DNA of 64,000 nucleotides from Silvimonas amylolytica (GCF_014645555.1 NZ_BMLY01000003.1:62001-126000); one strand, 5' to 3'; counted from the stretch's first letter, positions 24,702 through 34,886 are shown. The notes: generated by a model from the sequence alone, not told the origin. Numbers and translations: made by a program.

Positions 24702-26423
24702 ATGGCGGAAGCGGACGTAGCAGTTGAGGGCGGGCGTGCACAGGGTAATGCCCTGGAGTCTGCCCGTCAGCGCTTTCTGGATCTTCCCAGTTCCCGTAAA
24801 GCCCTGTTCATGGTGGGTCTGGCGGCACTTATTGCCGTCTTGATCGGCGTGGCGTTGTGGAGCCGCGAACCCGACTACCGCATTCTCTATACCAATATCC
24901 CCGACAAAGATGGCGGCGAAATCCTCCAGTCTTTGCAGCAATTGAACGTCCCCTACAAGCTTGACCAGGGCGGCACAATCTCGGTGCCATCCAACCGCGT
25001 CTACGACGTGCGCCTGCAACTGGCCGCACGCGGTCTGCCCAAATCGGGTGACGTCGGATTCGAGTTGATGGACAACCAGAAGTTCGGCGTCTCGCAATTT
25101 ACCGAGCAGGTGAACTACCAGCGTGCGGTAGAGGGCGAACTGGCGCGCTCTATCGAAACCATCCAGACCGTGGACAAGGCACGTGTGCATCTGGCGATGC
25201 CACGGCAGACGGTGTTCCTGCGTGATCAGCAAAAGCCGACTGCTTCGGTCATCCTGACCATGCACCCGGGCCGTGCGCTGGACCCAGGTCAGGTGGCGGG
25301 CATTGTGCATCTGGTGTCTTCCAGCGTGCCGGAGCTGACTGTCAACAATGTGAGCGTGGTCGATCAGGACGGCAATCTGCTGTCCAACAACAACTCGGCC
25401 AACCATGCCAACCTGGATGCGCGTCAACTGGTTTACGTGCAGCAGATTGAAAAGAGTTATGTCGATCGCATCCAGGCCATTCTGGAACCGCTTGTTGGCA
25501 AAGAGAATGTCCATGCCGAAGTGGCGGCGGCGGTCGATTTTGCCGAGACCGAACAAACCTCAGAAGTCTACAAACCCAATACGGCCTCTGATACCGCCTC
25601 TATCCGCAGCCAGCAAACGATGAGTCAGGATGGCAAGGATGGCGGGGCTGGCGCGGCTGGTGTGCCGGGGGCGTTGTCCAATCAGCCGCCGGGTGCTGCG
25701 GCTGCGCCGATCACGGTGACCAGCGCGTCGGGTCCGGCAGCGGCCGCACCGGCGGGGACGACCAACTCGCGCCGTGAGTCCACCACCAATTACGAAGTCG
25801 ATAAAACTGTCCAGCATGTCAAACAGCCGGTAGGTATCGTCAAACGTGTATCGGCCGCCGTGGTCATCAACTACAAACCCTCGCGGGATAAAGATGGCAA
25901 GCTGACCTGGACGCCGTATTCGCCGCAGGAAATGACCCAGATCAACAATCTGGTGCAAGAGTCCATTGGCTACAGCAAAGACCGCGGAGATTCGATCAAT
26001 GTGGTGAATGCCACGTTTGCGGGTGCGCCAGTGCCGGAAGCCGAGCAAAACTTCCAGGATCAGGCAATGTCCTTTATCAAGGCTAACCTTGCCAACCTGA
26101 TCAAGCTGGCGTTGATTGCACTGGTCGTGATTTATCTCTTGCTGTTCGTGGTGCGTCCGCTTATGCGTGATCTGTCGAAATCGCGCGAAGAGCCCAAAAC
26201 GGTGGAAATCGATTTTGGCGATGGCGTGGCCATGACCGACGAAGAAGCTGCCGCCCGCGAAGACGAAGAACAAGAAGCTGCAGCCAAAATTGCCGCCCAG
26301 GCCGATTTGCTTGGTCAGGCACGCGAACTGGCCAAGAACGATCCGCGGATGGTGGCAACCATCTTGCGCGAATGGATGTCGAACGAGGACGAGCCCGTAG
26401 GCAACCCCAACAAGGTGGGTTGA
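24702..26423 (+). CDS. fliF: Flagellar MS-ring protein FliF
   Basis: A 573-residue MS-ring protein. The N-terminal helix (KALFMVGLAALIAVLIGVALW) is followed by the YscJ/FliF ring-building motifs (YRILYTNIPDKDGGEI and GFELMDNQKFGVSQFTEQVNYQRAVEGEL). A Gly/Ala/Pro-rich periplasmic insertion lies at about 310-350. The second helix (LIKLALIALVVIYLLLFVV) follows, and the C-terminal FliG-binding tail includes LAKNDPRMVATILREWM. It forms the base of the flagellar motor in the inner membrane. The acidic stretch before the tail (EEAAAREDEEQEAAAK) is long. Confidence 0.97.
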   Translation: MAEADVAVEGGRAQGNALESARQRFLDLPSSRKALFMVGLAALIAVLIGVALWSREPDYRILYTNIPDKDGGEILQSLQQLNVPYKLDQGGTISVPSNRVYDVRLQLAARGLPKSGDVGFELMDNQKFGVSQFTEQVNYQRAVEGELARSIETIQTVDKARVHLAMPRQTVFLRDQQKPTASVILTMHPGRALDPGQVAGIVHLVSSSVPELTVNNVSVVDQDGNLLSNNNSANHANLDARQLVYVQQIEKSYVDRIQAILEPLVGKENVHAEVAAAVDFAETEQTSEVYKPNTASDTASIRSQQTMSQDGKDGGAGAAGVPGALSNQPPGAAAAPITVTSASGPAAAAPAGTTNSRRESTTNYEVDKTVQHVKQPVGIVKRVSAAVVINYKPSRDKDGKLTWTPYSPQEMTQINNLVQESIGYSKDRGDSINVVNATFAGAPVPEAEQNFQDQAMSFIKANLANLIKLALIALVVIYLLLFVVRPLMRDLSKSREEPKTVEIDFGDGVAMTDEEAAAREDEEQEAAAKIAAQADLLGQARELAKNDPRMVATILREWMSNEDEPVGNPNKVG

Positions 26424-26442
26424 TCGGTGAGTCAGTTAATCA

Positions 26443-26465
26443 AGGCCCGGGTGTAATCCGGGCCT
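26443..26465 (+). terminator. Hairpin between fliF and fliG (possible attenuator)
   Basis: An 8-bp GC-rich stem AGGCCCGG / CCGGGCCT with a 7-nt loop lies 19 nt after the fliF stop. It is followed only by GATCCGTTTTA, so termination is probably partial; it may reduce or process the message between fliF and fliG. Confidence 0.5.
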
Positions 26466-26527
26466 GATCCGTTTTACCGCTTGCCGCCGCATTGCGGCCC
26501 GGCAATCTTTTTTCCTGGAGCACGGTC

Positions 26528-27535
26528 ATGGCCGCCACGATGAACGAAGAAGGCGTACGCAAAGCCGCCATCTTGTTGATGACACTGGGCGAAGAGGCCG
26601 CAGTGGAAGTGTTTCGCTACCTTGGCCCCAAGGAAGTGCAAAAACTGGGCTTCACCATGGCTGCCATGGACAACGTCAAGCGTGAAGAAGTCGACGGCGT
26701 GCTGGGCGACTTCATGAATTCCACACAAAACCGCGCCAACCTCGGTGCGGCAGATGAGTACATCCGCTCGGTGTTGACCAAAGCGCTGGGTTCGGACAAG
26801 GCAGCAAACCTGCTGGACCGCATCTTGCAGGGCAACGACAACAACGGGATCGAGTCGCTCAAGTGGATGGACTCTGCCGCCGTCGCCGAACTGATCAAGA
26901 ACGAACACCCGCAGATCATCGCGACCATTCTTGTTCATCTGGAGCCAGATCAGGCCTCCGAAGTGCTGGCCAATTTTGTTGAACGTAACCGCAATGACGT
27001 CCTGTTGCGGATTGCGACGCTCGAAGGCGTGCAGCCGGCAGCATTGAAAGAACTCAATGATGTGCTCACGCAATTGTTGTCTGGCTCTGACAAGCTCAAA
27101 AAGAGCGCGATGGGTGGCGTGCAGATGGCCGCCGACATCCTCAACTTCATGGGCGGCGTGGTCGAAGCCTCGGCCATTGCCAGCGTACGCGAATACGATC
27201 CGGAACTGGCTCAGCGCATCCAGGACAAAATGTTCACCTTCGACAACGTGCTGGATATCGACGATCGCGGTATCCAGTTGTTGTTGCGTGAAATCCAGTC
27301 CGATTCACTAGTGATTGCGCTCAAGGGCACTACGCCGCAATTGCGTGACAAGATTTTCAAGAACATGTCGCAACGGGCTGCTGAAATGCTGCGTGATGAT
27401 CTGGAGGCCAAAGGCCCGGTCAAGCTTTCGGAAGTGGAATCCGAACAAAAAGAAATTCTCAAGATTGTTCGCCGCCTTGCCGACGAAGGCCAGATTGTGC
27501 TCTCCGGCAAGGGCGAAGAAGGCCTGGTCGAATAA
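26528..27535 (+). CDS. fliG: Flagellar motor switch protein FliG
   Basis: A 335-residue FliG. N-terminal domain GVRKAAILLMTLGEEAAVEVFRYLGPKEVQ (FliF binding), middle domain with EHPQIIATILVHLEPDQASEVL (the EHPQ motif), and a C-terminal torque-generating domain with FDNVLDIDDRGIQLLLREIQSDSLVIALKG, including the charged residues that face the stator. It is a rotor and switch component. GGAG 8 nt before ATG 26528 fixes the start; the extra 12 codons upstream are not conserved. fliH starts 17 nt after the stop. Confidence 0.98.
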   Translation: MAATMNEEGVRKAAILLMTLGEEAAVEVFRYLGPKEVQKLGFTMAAMDNVKREEVDGVLGDFMNSTQNRANLGAADEYIRSVLTKALGSDKAANLLDRILQGNDNNGIESLKWMDSAAVAELIKNEHPQIIATILVHLEPDQASEVLANFVERNRNDVLLRIATLEGVQPAALKELNDVLTQLLSGSDKLKKSAMGGVQMAADILNFMGGVVEASAIASVREYDPELAQRIQDKMFTFDNVLDIDDRGIQLLLREIQSDSLVIALKGTTPQLRDKIFKNMSQRAAEMLRDDLEAKGPVKLSEVESEQKEILKIVRRLADEGQIVLSGKGEEGLVE

Positions 27536-27552
27536 TGGAGCGGTGCTGAGCC

Positions 27553-28491
27553 ATGGCTAATCCACCGCGCCGCGTCATTCCTCGCGAAGAACTCACCGCA
27601 TGGGAGCGTTGGGAACTCGGCACTATCGACGACCCGACCCCGCCGCGCATCCGGCCGGTGCCGCAGCCGGCACCAGTCCCCACACCTGCAGCTGATGCTG
27701 CGCCTGGGCCACAGGCTGCACCGGCCGCGGAGACCGCGCCGGCTGTCGCTGATCAACCGGTGTTACCCCGTGTACCACTGCCCACCGCAGAGGAACTCGA
27801 AGCCATTCACCAGCAGGCGCATCAAGAAGGTTTTGATGCAGGGCAGGCAGAGGGTCTGGCAGCGGGTCGCGCCCAGGCTGAGGACGAAATCAACCGGCTC
27901 AAGGTCTTGCTCGACCAACTGGCCAATTACTCTGAGCGTGCCCAGGCGGAACTGGCTGAATCTGTGCTGGATCTGGCATTGATCGTAGGCAGAGAGCTGG
28001 CTCGGGTGGAAATTGCCTCTGATCGAAATCGCGTATTGCCGGTGATCCGTGAGTTGATTGACTCCATGCCAGTGGTGCGCGCACCGGCTCGTATTATTGC
28101 GCATCCGGATGACGTGGATGCGCTGGAATCACTATTGGGCGTGGAGTTGCCACGTGATGTGTGGCGCATTGTGGTGGATCCCAATCAGGAGCCCGGTGGT
28201 GCCCGCGTTGAAACGCCGACGTTGCGGGCCGATTTGTCGCTGACCTCGCGCTGGGCGACGCAATTGAAGGTGTTGCAGCGCGCCAACCGGAGTGATCTGG
28301 TCTGGAATGCGGAAGTACCGTTGACTCCAGAACCTGCCTCGCCCGTGCCTGATCAGGCCTCGACAACAGCACATGCGCCTGCACAGGCAGCGACGGTGGC
28401 CGAAGCTGCGCCGCGTCCCATCGTGCCACCCGAAATAGAAAAGGTCTCGCTGGACCTCGACGAGCCGGCCGATGACGACGAATCTGTTTGA
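27553..28491 (+). CDS. fliH: Flagellar assembly protein FliH with extended tails
   Basis: A 312-residue FliH, the regulator of the export ATPase FliI. It begins with the recognisable [16 protein letters not shown], then an Ala/Pro-rich linker (about 35-75). The GxxxG-type helix [25 protein letters not shown] typical of FliH follows, then the FliI-binding domain (about 120-245). The last 65 residues (from about [11 protein letters not shown]) are Pro/Ala/Asp-rich and extend beyond usual FliH proteins of about 230 residues. Its end overlaps fliI by 20 nt, suggesting translational coupling. Confidence 0.94.
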   Translation: MANPPRRVIPREELTAWERWELGTIDDPTPPRIRPVPQPAPVPTPAADAAPGPQAAPAAETAPAVADQPVLPRVPLPTAEELEAIHQQAHQEGFDAGQAEGLAAGRAQAEDEINRLKVLLDQLANYSERAQAELAESVLDLALIVGRELARVEIASDRNRVLPVIRELIDSMPVVRAPARIIAHPDDVDALESLLGVELPRDVWRIVVDPNQEPGGARVETPTLRADLSLTSRWATQLKVLQRANRSDLVWNAEVPLTPEPASPVPDQASTTAHAPAQAATVAEAAPRPIVPPEIEKVSLDLDEPADDDESV

Positions 28492-29887
28492 TGCCACCCG
28501 CTTGTATCTGGAAGAGTGCGCGCACGCCAGCAAGCGTATTCGCCCCTGGCTGCCCCGTGGCAAGCTGGTGCGCGTGTCTGGCCTTGTGCTGGAAGCCACT
28601 GGCCTGCGATTGCCTATTGGTGCCTCTTGTGAGGTGATGACACCGGGCAATATGGCTGTCGAAGCCGTTGTGGTCGGCTTTCAGGATGAAAAACTCTTTT
28701 TGATGCCGATCTCGGAAATCTACGGGGTTGAGCCAGGTGCCGAAGTCGTCCCGCACGAAGATGTGGCAGCATGGGTGCCCGAATACGGCAGGCCGCGGCC
28801 GCCGCAGCGGCGTGTGGAAGATCATGGCCGTCAGGTGCCCGTGGGCTGGGGCATGCTTGGCCGTGTGGTCGATGCGCTCGGACGACCGCTGGATGGTAAG
28901 GGACGGCTGGATAGCGATGACTGGATGCCGCTCTTCTCGCGCCCCTTCAACCCCATGTACCGGCAGCCAGTGCGCGATGTAATGGACGTCGGTGTGCGCG
29001 CCATCAATGCGCTGCTCACTGTGGGGCGCGGCCAGCGGCTGGGTTTGTTTGCGGGTTCTGGCGTGGGCAAATCGGTGTTGCTGGGCATGATGGCGCGTTA
29101 CACCACGGCAGATGTCGTGGTCGTGGGGCTGATTGGTGAACGGGGCCGTGAGGTCAAAGATTTTATCGAGAACATTCTGGGTGAGTCGGGCCTGAAGCGT
29201 TCGATTGTTGTTGCTGCGCCAGCAGATACCTCACCATTGCTGCGTTTGTATGGTGCGGCCTACGCCACCAGCATTGCCGAGTATTTCCGTAACGAGGGCA
29301 AGAATGTTTTGCTGATCATGGACTCGCTCACCCGTTACGCCATGGCACAGCGCGAGATTGCCTTGGCAGTGGGCGAACCACCTGCTACCAAGGGGTATCC
29401 GGCGTCGGTCTTTGCGCGTTTACCACAACTGGTAGAACGCGCCGGGAACGGCAAAGAGGGCGGGGGCTCCATCACGGCGTTCTACACCGTGTTGTCGGAA
29501 GGTGATGACCAGCAAGACCCGATTGCAGATAACGCACGGGCCATTCTCGATGGTCACTTTGTCCTGTCACGCAATCTGGCCGAATCCGGCCACTACCCGG
29601 CCATCGACATCGAAGCGTCGATCAGCCGGGTGATGCACGACATCATCTCGCCGCAGGAATTTGATCTGGTGCGCCGCTTCAAGCATTTGTGGTCGCGCTA
29701 CCAGCGCAGCCGCGACTTGCTCAGTGTGGGTGCCTATGTGGCTGGCAGTGATCCAACGCTGGATGACGCCATTCGCCGCTTTCCGTCCTTTGAGCGGTTC
29801 TTGCAGCAGGCGATTGAAGAGCGGGAAAGCTACGCGGGCGCGCGCACCAGGCTGGCGGAACTCTTCGGAGTGGCGCCGCCACAATAA
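28472..29887 (+). CDS. fliI: Flagellum-specific ATP synthase FliI
   Basis: A 471-residue type III export ATPase. Walker A is in [21 protein letters not shown], the catalytic Glu in [13 protein letters not shown], and Walker B in [70 protein letters not shown] is a family signature. It forms the hexamer energising export of rod, hook and filament subunits. The start overlaps the fliH end. C-terminal residues [15 protein letters not shown] are normal for the family. Confidence 0.98.
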   Translation: MTTNLFDATRLYLEECAHASKRIRPWLPRGKLVRVSGLVLEATGLRLPIGASCEVMTPGNMAVEAVVVGFQDEKLFLMPISEIYGVEPGAEVVPHEDVAAWVPEYGRPRPPQRRVEDHGRQVPVGWGMLGRVVDALGRPLDGKGRLDSDDWMPLFSRPFNPMYRQPVRDVMDVGVRAINALLTVGRGQRLGLFAGSGVGKSVLLGMMARYTTADVVVVGLIGERGREVKDFIENILGESGLKRSIVVAAPADTSPLLRLYGAAYATSIAEYFRNEGKNVLLIMDSLTRYAMAQREIALAVGEPPATKGYPASVFARLPQLVERAGNGKEGGGSITAFYTVLSEGDDQQDPIADNARAILDGHFVLSRNLAESGHYPAIDIEASISRVMHDIISPQEFDLVRRFKHLWSRYQRSRDLLSVGAYVAGSDPTLDDAIRRFPSFERFLQQAIEERESYAGARTRLAELFGVAPPQ

Positions 29888-29944
29888 GCGTTGTGCTTTG
29901 CTGTTTTTGCAGGGTGACGCCTTTACAGATCACAGGATTTACAC

Positions 29945-30385
29945 GTGGCACAGTTTCGTTTTGCCCTTTTGTTGACGCTTAGCCGTGAACAACGCGAGGA
30001 AGCCGCCAGGCTCATGCAGAACGCCGCTGCCAGGACAGAAACGGCGCGGCAAAAACTGATTCAGGTTGAAGACTACCGCTCTGAATACCGGGCACGGCTG
30101 ACTCAGTCCGGGCAAGGTGGCATGACCGTGACCCAATGGCGAGATTTCCAGCTCTTTCTAAGCCGGCTGGATGAAGCGGCTGCGCAGCAAAAGACGGAAG
30201 TCGAGCGTCTGCAGCGTGAGTACGACAAACTCAAAAGTGCCTGGCAAGAGTGTGAGAAAAAGGTCAAAGCCTTTGAGACGCTGGAAACCCGCCATAACCA
30301 GAGTGAGATCAAGCGCGAAGCTCGACAGGAACAAAAGCTCGTCGACGAATTCAATATGCGGCCACGCAGTGATCGTCCGATGTAA
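29945..30385 (+). CDS. fliJ: Flagellar export protein FliJ
   Basis: A 146-residue helical coiled-coil protein. It begins AQFRFALLLTLSREQREEAARLMQ and is rich in Gln, Glu, Arg and Lys throughout (RLDEAAAQQKTEVERLQREYDKLKSAWQECEKKVKAFETL), matching FliJ in length and pattern. FliJ works with FliI/FliH and FlhA to couple proton force to export. The GTG start has AGGA 8 nt upstream. It is the last recognisable flagellar gene here: fliK and fliLMNOPQR do not follow. Confidence 0.92.
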   Translation: MAQFRFALLLTLSREQREEAARLMQNAAARTETARQKLIQVEDYRSEYRARLTQSGQGGMTVTQWRDFQLFLSRLDEAAAQQKTEVERLQREYDKLKSAWQECEKKVKAFETLETRHNQSEIKREARQEQKLVDEFNMRPRSDRPM

Positions 30386-30419
30386 TCTGTAATTTGCTCA
30401 TTGCCCCGGCTGTTGCGCT

Positions 30420-30833
30420 ATGTCCGATACACCTGATGCTGTCCTTGCAGCCCATCTGATCGAACTTGAAACCGCTTTGCATCAGCCAGGCGTACGGCAA
30501 GACCATGCGCGTGTGGCTGCCTTGTTGGCCGACGGGTTTGCCGAAATTGGTTATTCGGGCCGGATGTATGACAAAGCAACCACCGTTGCGGCGCTCGTCG
30601 CAGAAAAAGACGCACCGGCGGTGAGTGTGTATGCCGACCAGTTTGTACTCACGCTGCTCGCCCCGGGCCTTGTATTGCTTACCTACCGCTCTGCCACACT
30701 CGAAAGTGACGCGACCTTGATCCGTCATGCCCTGCGTAGTTCAGTGTGGCGTCAAACCGATGCCGGCTGGCAAATCGTGTTTCATCAGGGGACGCCTGCT
30801 GCGCCTTTTCAGGCTGATCTTCCGGCTGGCTGA
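30420..30833 (+). CDS. DUF4440 / NTF2-like domain protein
   Basis: A 137-residue protein of the SnoaL/NTF2-like fold, DUF4440 type: helix AHLIELETALHQPGVRQDHARVAALLADGFAEIGYSG, then VSVYADQFVLTLLAPGLVLLTYRSA and a closing SVWRQTDAGWQIVFHQGTPA. Small pockets of this type bind or convert varied small molecules, and no specific role is known. It follows fliJ by 34 nt, but its content suggests the flagellar operon is over; read-through is possible. Confidence 0.85.
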   Translation: MSDTPDAVLAAHLIELETALHQPGVRQDHARVAALLADGFAEIGYSGRMYDKATTVAALVAEKDAPAVSVYADQFVLTLLAPGLVLLTYRSATLESDATLIRHALRSSVWRQTDAGWQIVFHQGTPAAPFQADLPAG

Positions 30834-31008
30834 CGGTGTACTTTCCACGCATAACAAGGCATGGGTTCCATTGTGATTTCGGGACCACACCTGATCATCC
30901 TGGCTGGCTTGCGTGGCGCCAGCGCTGCTACAGTGAAGACGAAAATAGTCGCGTGAGATGGGCTGCAGATCCGCAGCGCGATAAATTTATTGGCAGCAGG
31001 GCGCGCGC

Positions 31009-32238
31009 ATGATCCGTAAAATTAGCATCGATCAACTCACTACCGGGATGTACATCCACGACTTGAATCTGGCGTGGTTTGATCACCCGTTCGTACGCAA
31101 CCAGTTCATGCTGGAAACGCTGGAAGACCTCGCGCAGATTCGCGCCACTGGCCTCAAAGAGTTATATATCGATGCCTCACGCGGGCGCGATGTTGCCGAA
31201 GCGCCCACGCTGGAAGAAGTGCAAGCCAGCACCGAAGCGACTTTGCTGGAAGCATTGTCAAAACCCGCAGAGCCGGAGCCGGAGCCACGTGTCGCTACGC
31301 TGCGGGACGAAGCACTACGTGCTGCCAGCATTCACAAGCAGGCCGACAAGGCTGTACGCAAAGTCATGCAGGATGTGCGTCTTGGGCGCATGGTCGAAAT
31401 CGCCGAGGTCGAAGACGTCGTCGATGCCATTGCGGGCACCATCGAGCGGAACGCCAGCGCCATGCTGGGTATTCTGTGCATCAAGAACAAGAACGAATAC
31501 ACCTTCTTGCACTCCGTCGCGGTCGGTACGTTGATGATCGCCTTTGCCAAAAGCATGGGGCTGGATGCCGAGACCGTGCGCAGCGCCGGCGTCGCGGGGT
31601 TGCTGCATGACACGGGCAAAATGTGCGTGCCCGACGAGATACTCAATAAACCCGGGCGACTGACCGAAGACGAATTCAATGTGATGAAAAGCCATCCTCT
31701 GGAAGGGTGGGAAGTGCTCCGGCAACTGGATGACGTTGATCCCATTGCGCTGGAAGTAACGTTGCACCACCACGAGCGACTGGACGGCACGGGGTATCCG
31801 CACAAACTCAAGGGTGATCAGATTAGCCAGATCACGCGTATGGCTTCTATCGTGGATGTTTATGACGCCATCACGTCAGACCGGGTCTATCACAAGGGCC
31901 AGCCTGCAGCACAGGTACTACGCAAACTGTGGGAGTGGAGCCCCAATCACTTTGATCCACAGTTGGTACAGCATTTCATCCGGACGGTCGGGATTTATCC
32001 CGTGGGTTCCCTGGTGCGGCTTCATTCCGGCCGGTTGGCCGTGGTGATGGAAGCGAGCATGGATACGCCGTTGCTGCCGCGTTTGAAAGCGATGTTCTCT
32101 TTACGCACCAACAGCTATATCCACCCCGTTGATATTGATATGTCCTGGGAAGCCCAGCGCGGAGGCGACCGGATTGTCGGGGTGGAGTCGCCCGATCGCT
32201 ACGGAATTGATATCTCACGTTTTCTGCTGGCCCGCTAA
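31009..32238 (+). CDS. HD-GYP c-di-GMP phosphodiesterase
   Basis: A 409-residue protein. An N-terminal DUF3391 domain (IRKISIDQLTTGMYIHDLNLAWFDHPF...) is followed by an HD-GYP domain. The metal and signature residues are intact: LLHDTGKMCVPDEILNKPG, MKSHPLEGWEVL, LHHHERLDGTGYPHKLKG and SIVDVYDAITSDR. It is predicted to degrade c-di-GMP to pGpG and GMP. It sits between the flagellar cluster and a chemoreceptor, consistent with control of motile versus sessile state. AGGG precedes the ATG at good spacing. Confidence 0.95.
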   Translation: MIRKISIDQLTTGMYIHDLNLAWFDHPFVRNQFMLETLEDLAQIRATGLKELYIDASRGRDVAEAPTLEEVQASTEATLLEALSKPAEPEPEPRVATLRDEALRAASIHKQADKAVRKVMQDVRLGRMVEIAEVEDVVDAIAGTIERNASAMLGILCIKNKNEYTFLHSVAVGTLMIAFAKSMGLDAETVRSAGVAGLLHDTGKMCVPDEILNKPGRLTEDEFNVMKSHPLEGWEVLRQLDDVDPIALEVTLHHHERLDGTGYPHKLKGDQISQITRMASIVDVYDAITSDRVYHKGQPAAQVLRKLWEWSPNHFDPQLVQHFIRTVGIYPVGSLVRLHSGRLAVVMEASMDTPLLPRLKAMFSLRTNSYIHPVDIDMSWEAQRGGDRIVGVESPDRYGIDISRFLLAR

Positions 32239-32418
32239 TACTGATCTTTGCGCCGATTGCCAGCTAACTCGGATGGCATCTTCAGTAGCGTGTTGAATTT
32301 TCAGGCACTTGCAGCAACCACTGCGAAAGAAAACCGACACTGGCCAAGACGTGTAAGCAAAAAATGTAAGCCTGGCTTATGATCAAGACATAAATGATCG
32401 GTAATGGGGGGAGCCAGC

Positions 32419-34038
32419 ATGTTGCGAAGTGTTCGAGGCAAGATCCTGGTGTGTTATCTGGTGGCCGCCAGCCTGGTTGCCGCAGCGGCGTTTATCGGTA
32501 TTGCGGGTATGCAATCGAGCGTGCGCCGCTACGAAAACGACGTAAAACAGTTGCAGGACGCGCAGGTGCAAGTGTTGTCCATGCAAGTCACCTTCAAGAT
32601 TCAAGTGCAGGAATGGAAAGACACGCTCTTGCGTGGCGCCAAACCTGAAAAGCTCGACCAATATTGGGCTGCGTTCCAGAAAGATGAAGCCTCCGTGCAG
32701 CAAACGGCCGATCACTTGCAGCAAGTGCTGCCGCCCGGACCCAGTGCTGATCTGGTCCGGCAGTTTCGCGATGCGCACCAAAAGCTGGGTGAGGGCTATC
32801 GCAAGGGGCTAGAGGCTTTCAAAGCCGCCGGTTTTCAATCTGCCGCTGGTGATGCTGCAGTCGCTGGCATTGACCGTGAACCGACGAGAATGCTGACCGA
32901 GGCCGTGGCCCGAATCAGCGATGACTCTACCCAGATCGAAGCGCAGGCCCACAACATGGCCGAACGCCAGTTCATGGTGAGCATGATTGGCATGGTGGTC
33001 GCCATTGTGGCGGGTTTGTCGGGTTTTTACTGGCTGGCAACCCGGACCGTGACGGGGCCGCTGGGCGAGGTGGCCAGCAAGGTGCAGATCATCACGCGCG
33101 AAAACGACTTCACCTCACGTGTGACTGTTAAATCTGAAGATGAAATCGGGGCACTCGGCACCGCGCTGAACTCTTGCTTGAGCCATGTGCAAAAAGCCTT
33201 GCAGCGCATGAATACGGTTTCCAACGAACTCTCCGCCAGTGCGACCGCGCTGGATGGGGCTTCGCGGCAGTTGGCCAACAGCACCGAACTGCAAAACCAG
33301 AACACCGGTAGCATCGCGGCAGCGGTAGAACAGATTGCAGTGAGCCTGGCGCATACCTCGACCGAAGCGCAAGAAGCACATGGATTATCCAAAGAGGCAG
33401 GCGACAAAAGTGGTCAGAGCGCGGAGGAATTCCAGCGTACTGAAACCAGCATTACCTCGATTGCCTCGCTGATCGAAGAAGCCGCGCGCGATGTGGATGA
33501 ACTGGGGCGGGCATCCAGTGAGATTTCTGGCGTGCTGGACGTGATCAAGGGGCTGGCATCGCAAACCAACCTGCTGGCGCTCAATGCTGCCATTGAGGCG
33601 GCGCGGGCCGGTGAGCAAGGCCGCGGTTTTGCCGTGGTGGCCGATGAAGTTCGCAAACTGGCTGAGCATACATCCAATTCCACCAACCAGATCCAGACCA
33701 CGATCCAGGACATTCAGCACAGCGTAGGTCGTGTGGTCACGCAAATGGAAGTGGTAGTGGGGCGTGTAGATGAATGCCGCAGTCAGGCGGCCAGTGCTGC
33801 CAGCGTGGTAAGACAACTGAGTGAGGCCAGCAGTCGTATCGAATCCGCGATGGGCGAAGTTGCATTGGCAGTTCGTGAGCAGAGTATGGCCAATGAGTCG
33901 ATTTCACAGAATGTCGAACACCTGGCGCAAAGCAGCGAACATAACGGCGCAGCCACCCGTACCGCAGCAGATCAGGCAACCACGGTGAATGGTCTGGCAG
34001 GGCGATTGCGCGAAATCGTGGCTGAGTTCCGTATCTGA
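32419..34038 (+). CDS. Methyl-accepting chemotaxis protein
   Basis: A 539-residue transmembrane receptor. TM1 is at about 8-30, a periplasmic helical domain of about 150 residues follows (four-helix-bundle-like, [34 protein letters not shown]), and TM2 is at about 184-206. A HAMP domain starts at [15 protein letters not shown]. The long cytoplasmic coiled coil carries the invariant tip [42 protein letters not shown]. No C-terminal CheR-tethering pentapeptide is present. The ligand is unknown. ATG 32419 is preferred to 32404 because GGGGGGAG lies 6 nt upstream of it. Confidence 0.96.
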   Translation: MLRSVRGKILVCYLVAASLVAAAAFIGIAGMQSSVRRYENDVKQLQDAQVQVLSMQVTFKIQVQEWKDTLLRGAKPEKLDQYWAAFQKDEASVQQTADHLQQVLPPGPSADLVRQFRDAHQKLGEGYRKGLEAFKAAGFQSAAGDAAVAGIDREPTRMLTEAVARISDDSTQIEAQAHNMAERQFMVSMIGMVVAIVAGLSGFYWLATRTVTGPLGEVASKVQIITRENDFTSRVTVKSEDEIGALGTALNSCLSHVQKALQRMNTVSNELSASATALDGASRQLANSTELQNQNTGSIAAAVEQIAVSLAHTSTEAQEAHGLSKEAGDKSGQSAEEFQRTETSITSIASLIEEAARDVDELGRASSEISGVLDVIKGLASQTNLLALNAAIEAARAGEQGRGFAVVADEVRKLAEHTSNSTNQIQTTIQDIQHSVGRVVTQMEVVVGRVDECRSQAASAASVVRQLSEASSRIESAMGEVALAVREQSMANESISQNVEHLAQSSEHNGAATRTAADQATTVNGLAGRLREIVAEFRI

Positions 34039-34061
34039 AGGTGCAGATCGTACGCACGTCA

Positions 34062-34092
34062 AAAAAGCCCGGTCAGATCAACCGGGCTTTTT
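34062..34092. terminator. Bidirectional terminator, chemoreceptor / SDR genes
   Basis: A 12-bp stem AAAAAGCCCGGT / ACCGGGCTTTTT with a 7-nt loop lies between convergent stops at 34038 and 34114. Confidence 0.9.
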
Positions 34093-34113
34093 GCTGGCAG
34101 CCAAATCCCCTGA

Positions 34114-34833
34114 TCAATGATCCGCGCGGGCGCGCACGTCGGTGGTGTAAACACCTGGCGTGGCGGACAAACCCGCTTTGACGCTTTCTGTGATCTCATC
34201 GCCCAGTACTTCATCTTCATCTGCTTCCAGCGCATTCAGTGCGCGGGTCACGATGACTTCTGGCGAGGTTTTGGGCGCATCAATACCTTGGGTCAGATCG
34301 GTATCCACAAAACCCATATGCAAGCCAAGCACTTGTGTGCCTTGCTCCCGCAGCGCATGACGCAAGCCATTGGTGAGGCTCCATGCGGCGGATTTACTGG
34401 CGCTATAGCCACCCATCATCGGTGAGCTGATCCATGAGACGACCGACAACACATTGAGGATCGCGCCGCCGCCGTTTTGAGCCAGCGTGCCTGCAAATGC
34501 GCGTGCCAGACGCAATGGGCCAAAGTAATTGGTTTCCATTTGCGCGCGTGCAGATTCGATCGCGTGTTCATCCAGAAAACCATTCATCTGCGCGATCCCG
34601 GCGTTGTTGATCAGGACCGTCACGTCTTTCAGTTCAGCCGCCAGCGCCGCGACGTCGGCATCGCTGGTCACGTCGAGCTTGACTGGAATCACGCCCGGTA
34701 AAGTGATGCTGGCTGGATTGCGGGCACCGGCGTAGACCTTGCGGGCACCACGGGCCAGGGCTTCTTTGGCAAAGGCCAGACCCAGACCACGGTTGGCGCC
34801 AGTGACGAGTACGACTGCGTTTTCGAGTTTCAT
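34114..34833 (-). CDS. SDR family oxidoreductase
   Basis: A 239-residue classical short-chain dehydrogenase. It has the cofactor motif VLVTGANRGLGLAFAKEAL (TGxxxGxG), NNAG in TVLINNAGIAQM, catalytic Ser in NVLSVVSWISS and the YSASK catalytic pair (YxxxK). It uses NAD(P)H on an unknown carbonyl or alcohol substrate. The start at 34833 has GGAG upstream. A TetR-type gene lies 107 nt upstream in the same direction. A palindrome in the gap (34867-34886) matches one before the TetR gene, so that regulator probably represses this SDR. Confidence 0.93.
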   Translation of the reverse strand: MKLENAVVLVTGANRGLGLAFAKEALARGARKVYAGARNPASITLPGVIPVKLDVTSDADVAALAAELKDVTVLINNAGIAQMNGFLDEHAIESARAQMETNYFGPLRLARAFAGTLAQNGGGAILNVLSVVSWISSPMMGGYSASKSAAWSLTNGLRHALREQGTQVLGLHMGFVDTDLTQGIDAPKTSPEVIVTRALNALEADEDEVLGDEITESVKAGLSATPGVYTTDVRARADH

Positions 34834-34866
34834 GATGTTTCTCCTGCAGGTTGTGATGATGCAAAA

Positions 34867-34886
34867 AATATGATGATCATAATATT
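34867..34886 (-). promoter_or_regulatory. Putative TetR operator upstream of the SDR gene
   Basis: A 20-nt imperfect palindrome, AATATGATGATC then ATAATATT, centred on GATC, 34-53 nt before the SDR start. It matches the site before the TetR gene at 18 of 20 positions. Confidence 0.72.

Noticed and set aside
32239-32418. A sigma-28 promoter before the chemoreceptor gene
   Set aside because: TAAGCAAA and GGCTTATG-like words occur, but neither the -10 sequence nor the spacing fits the consensus.
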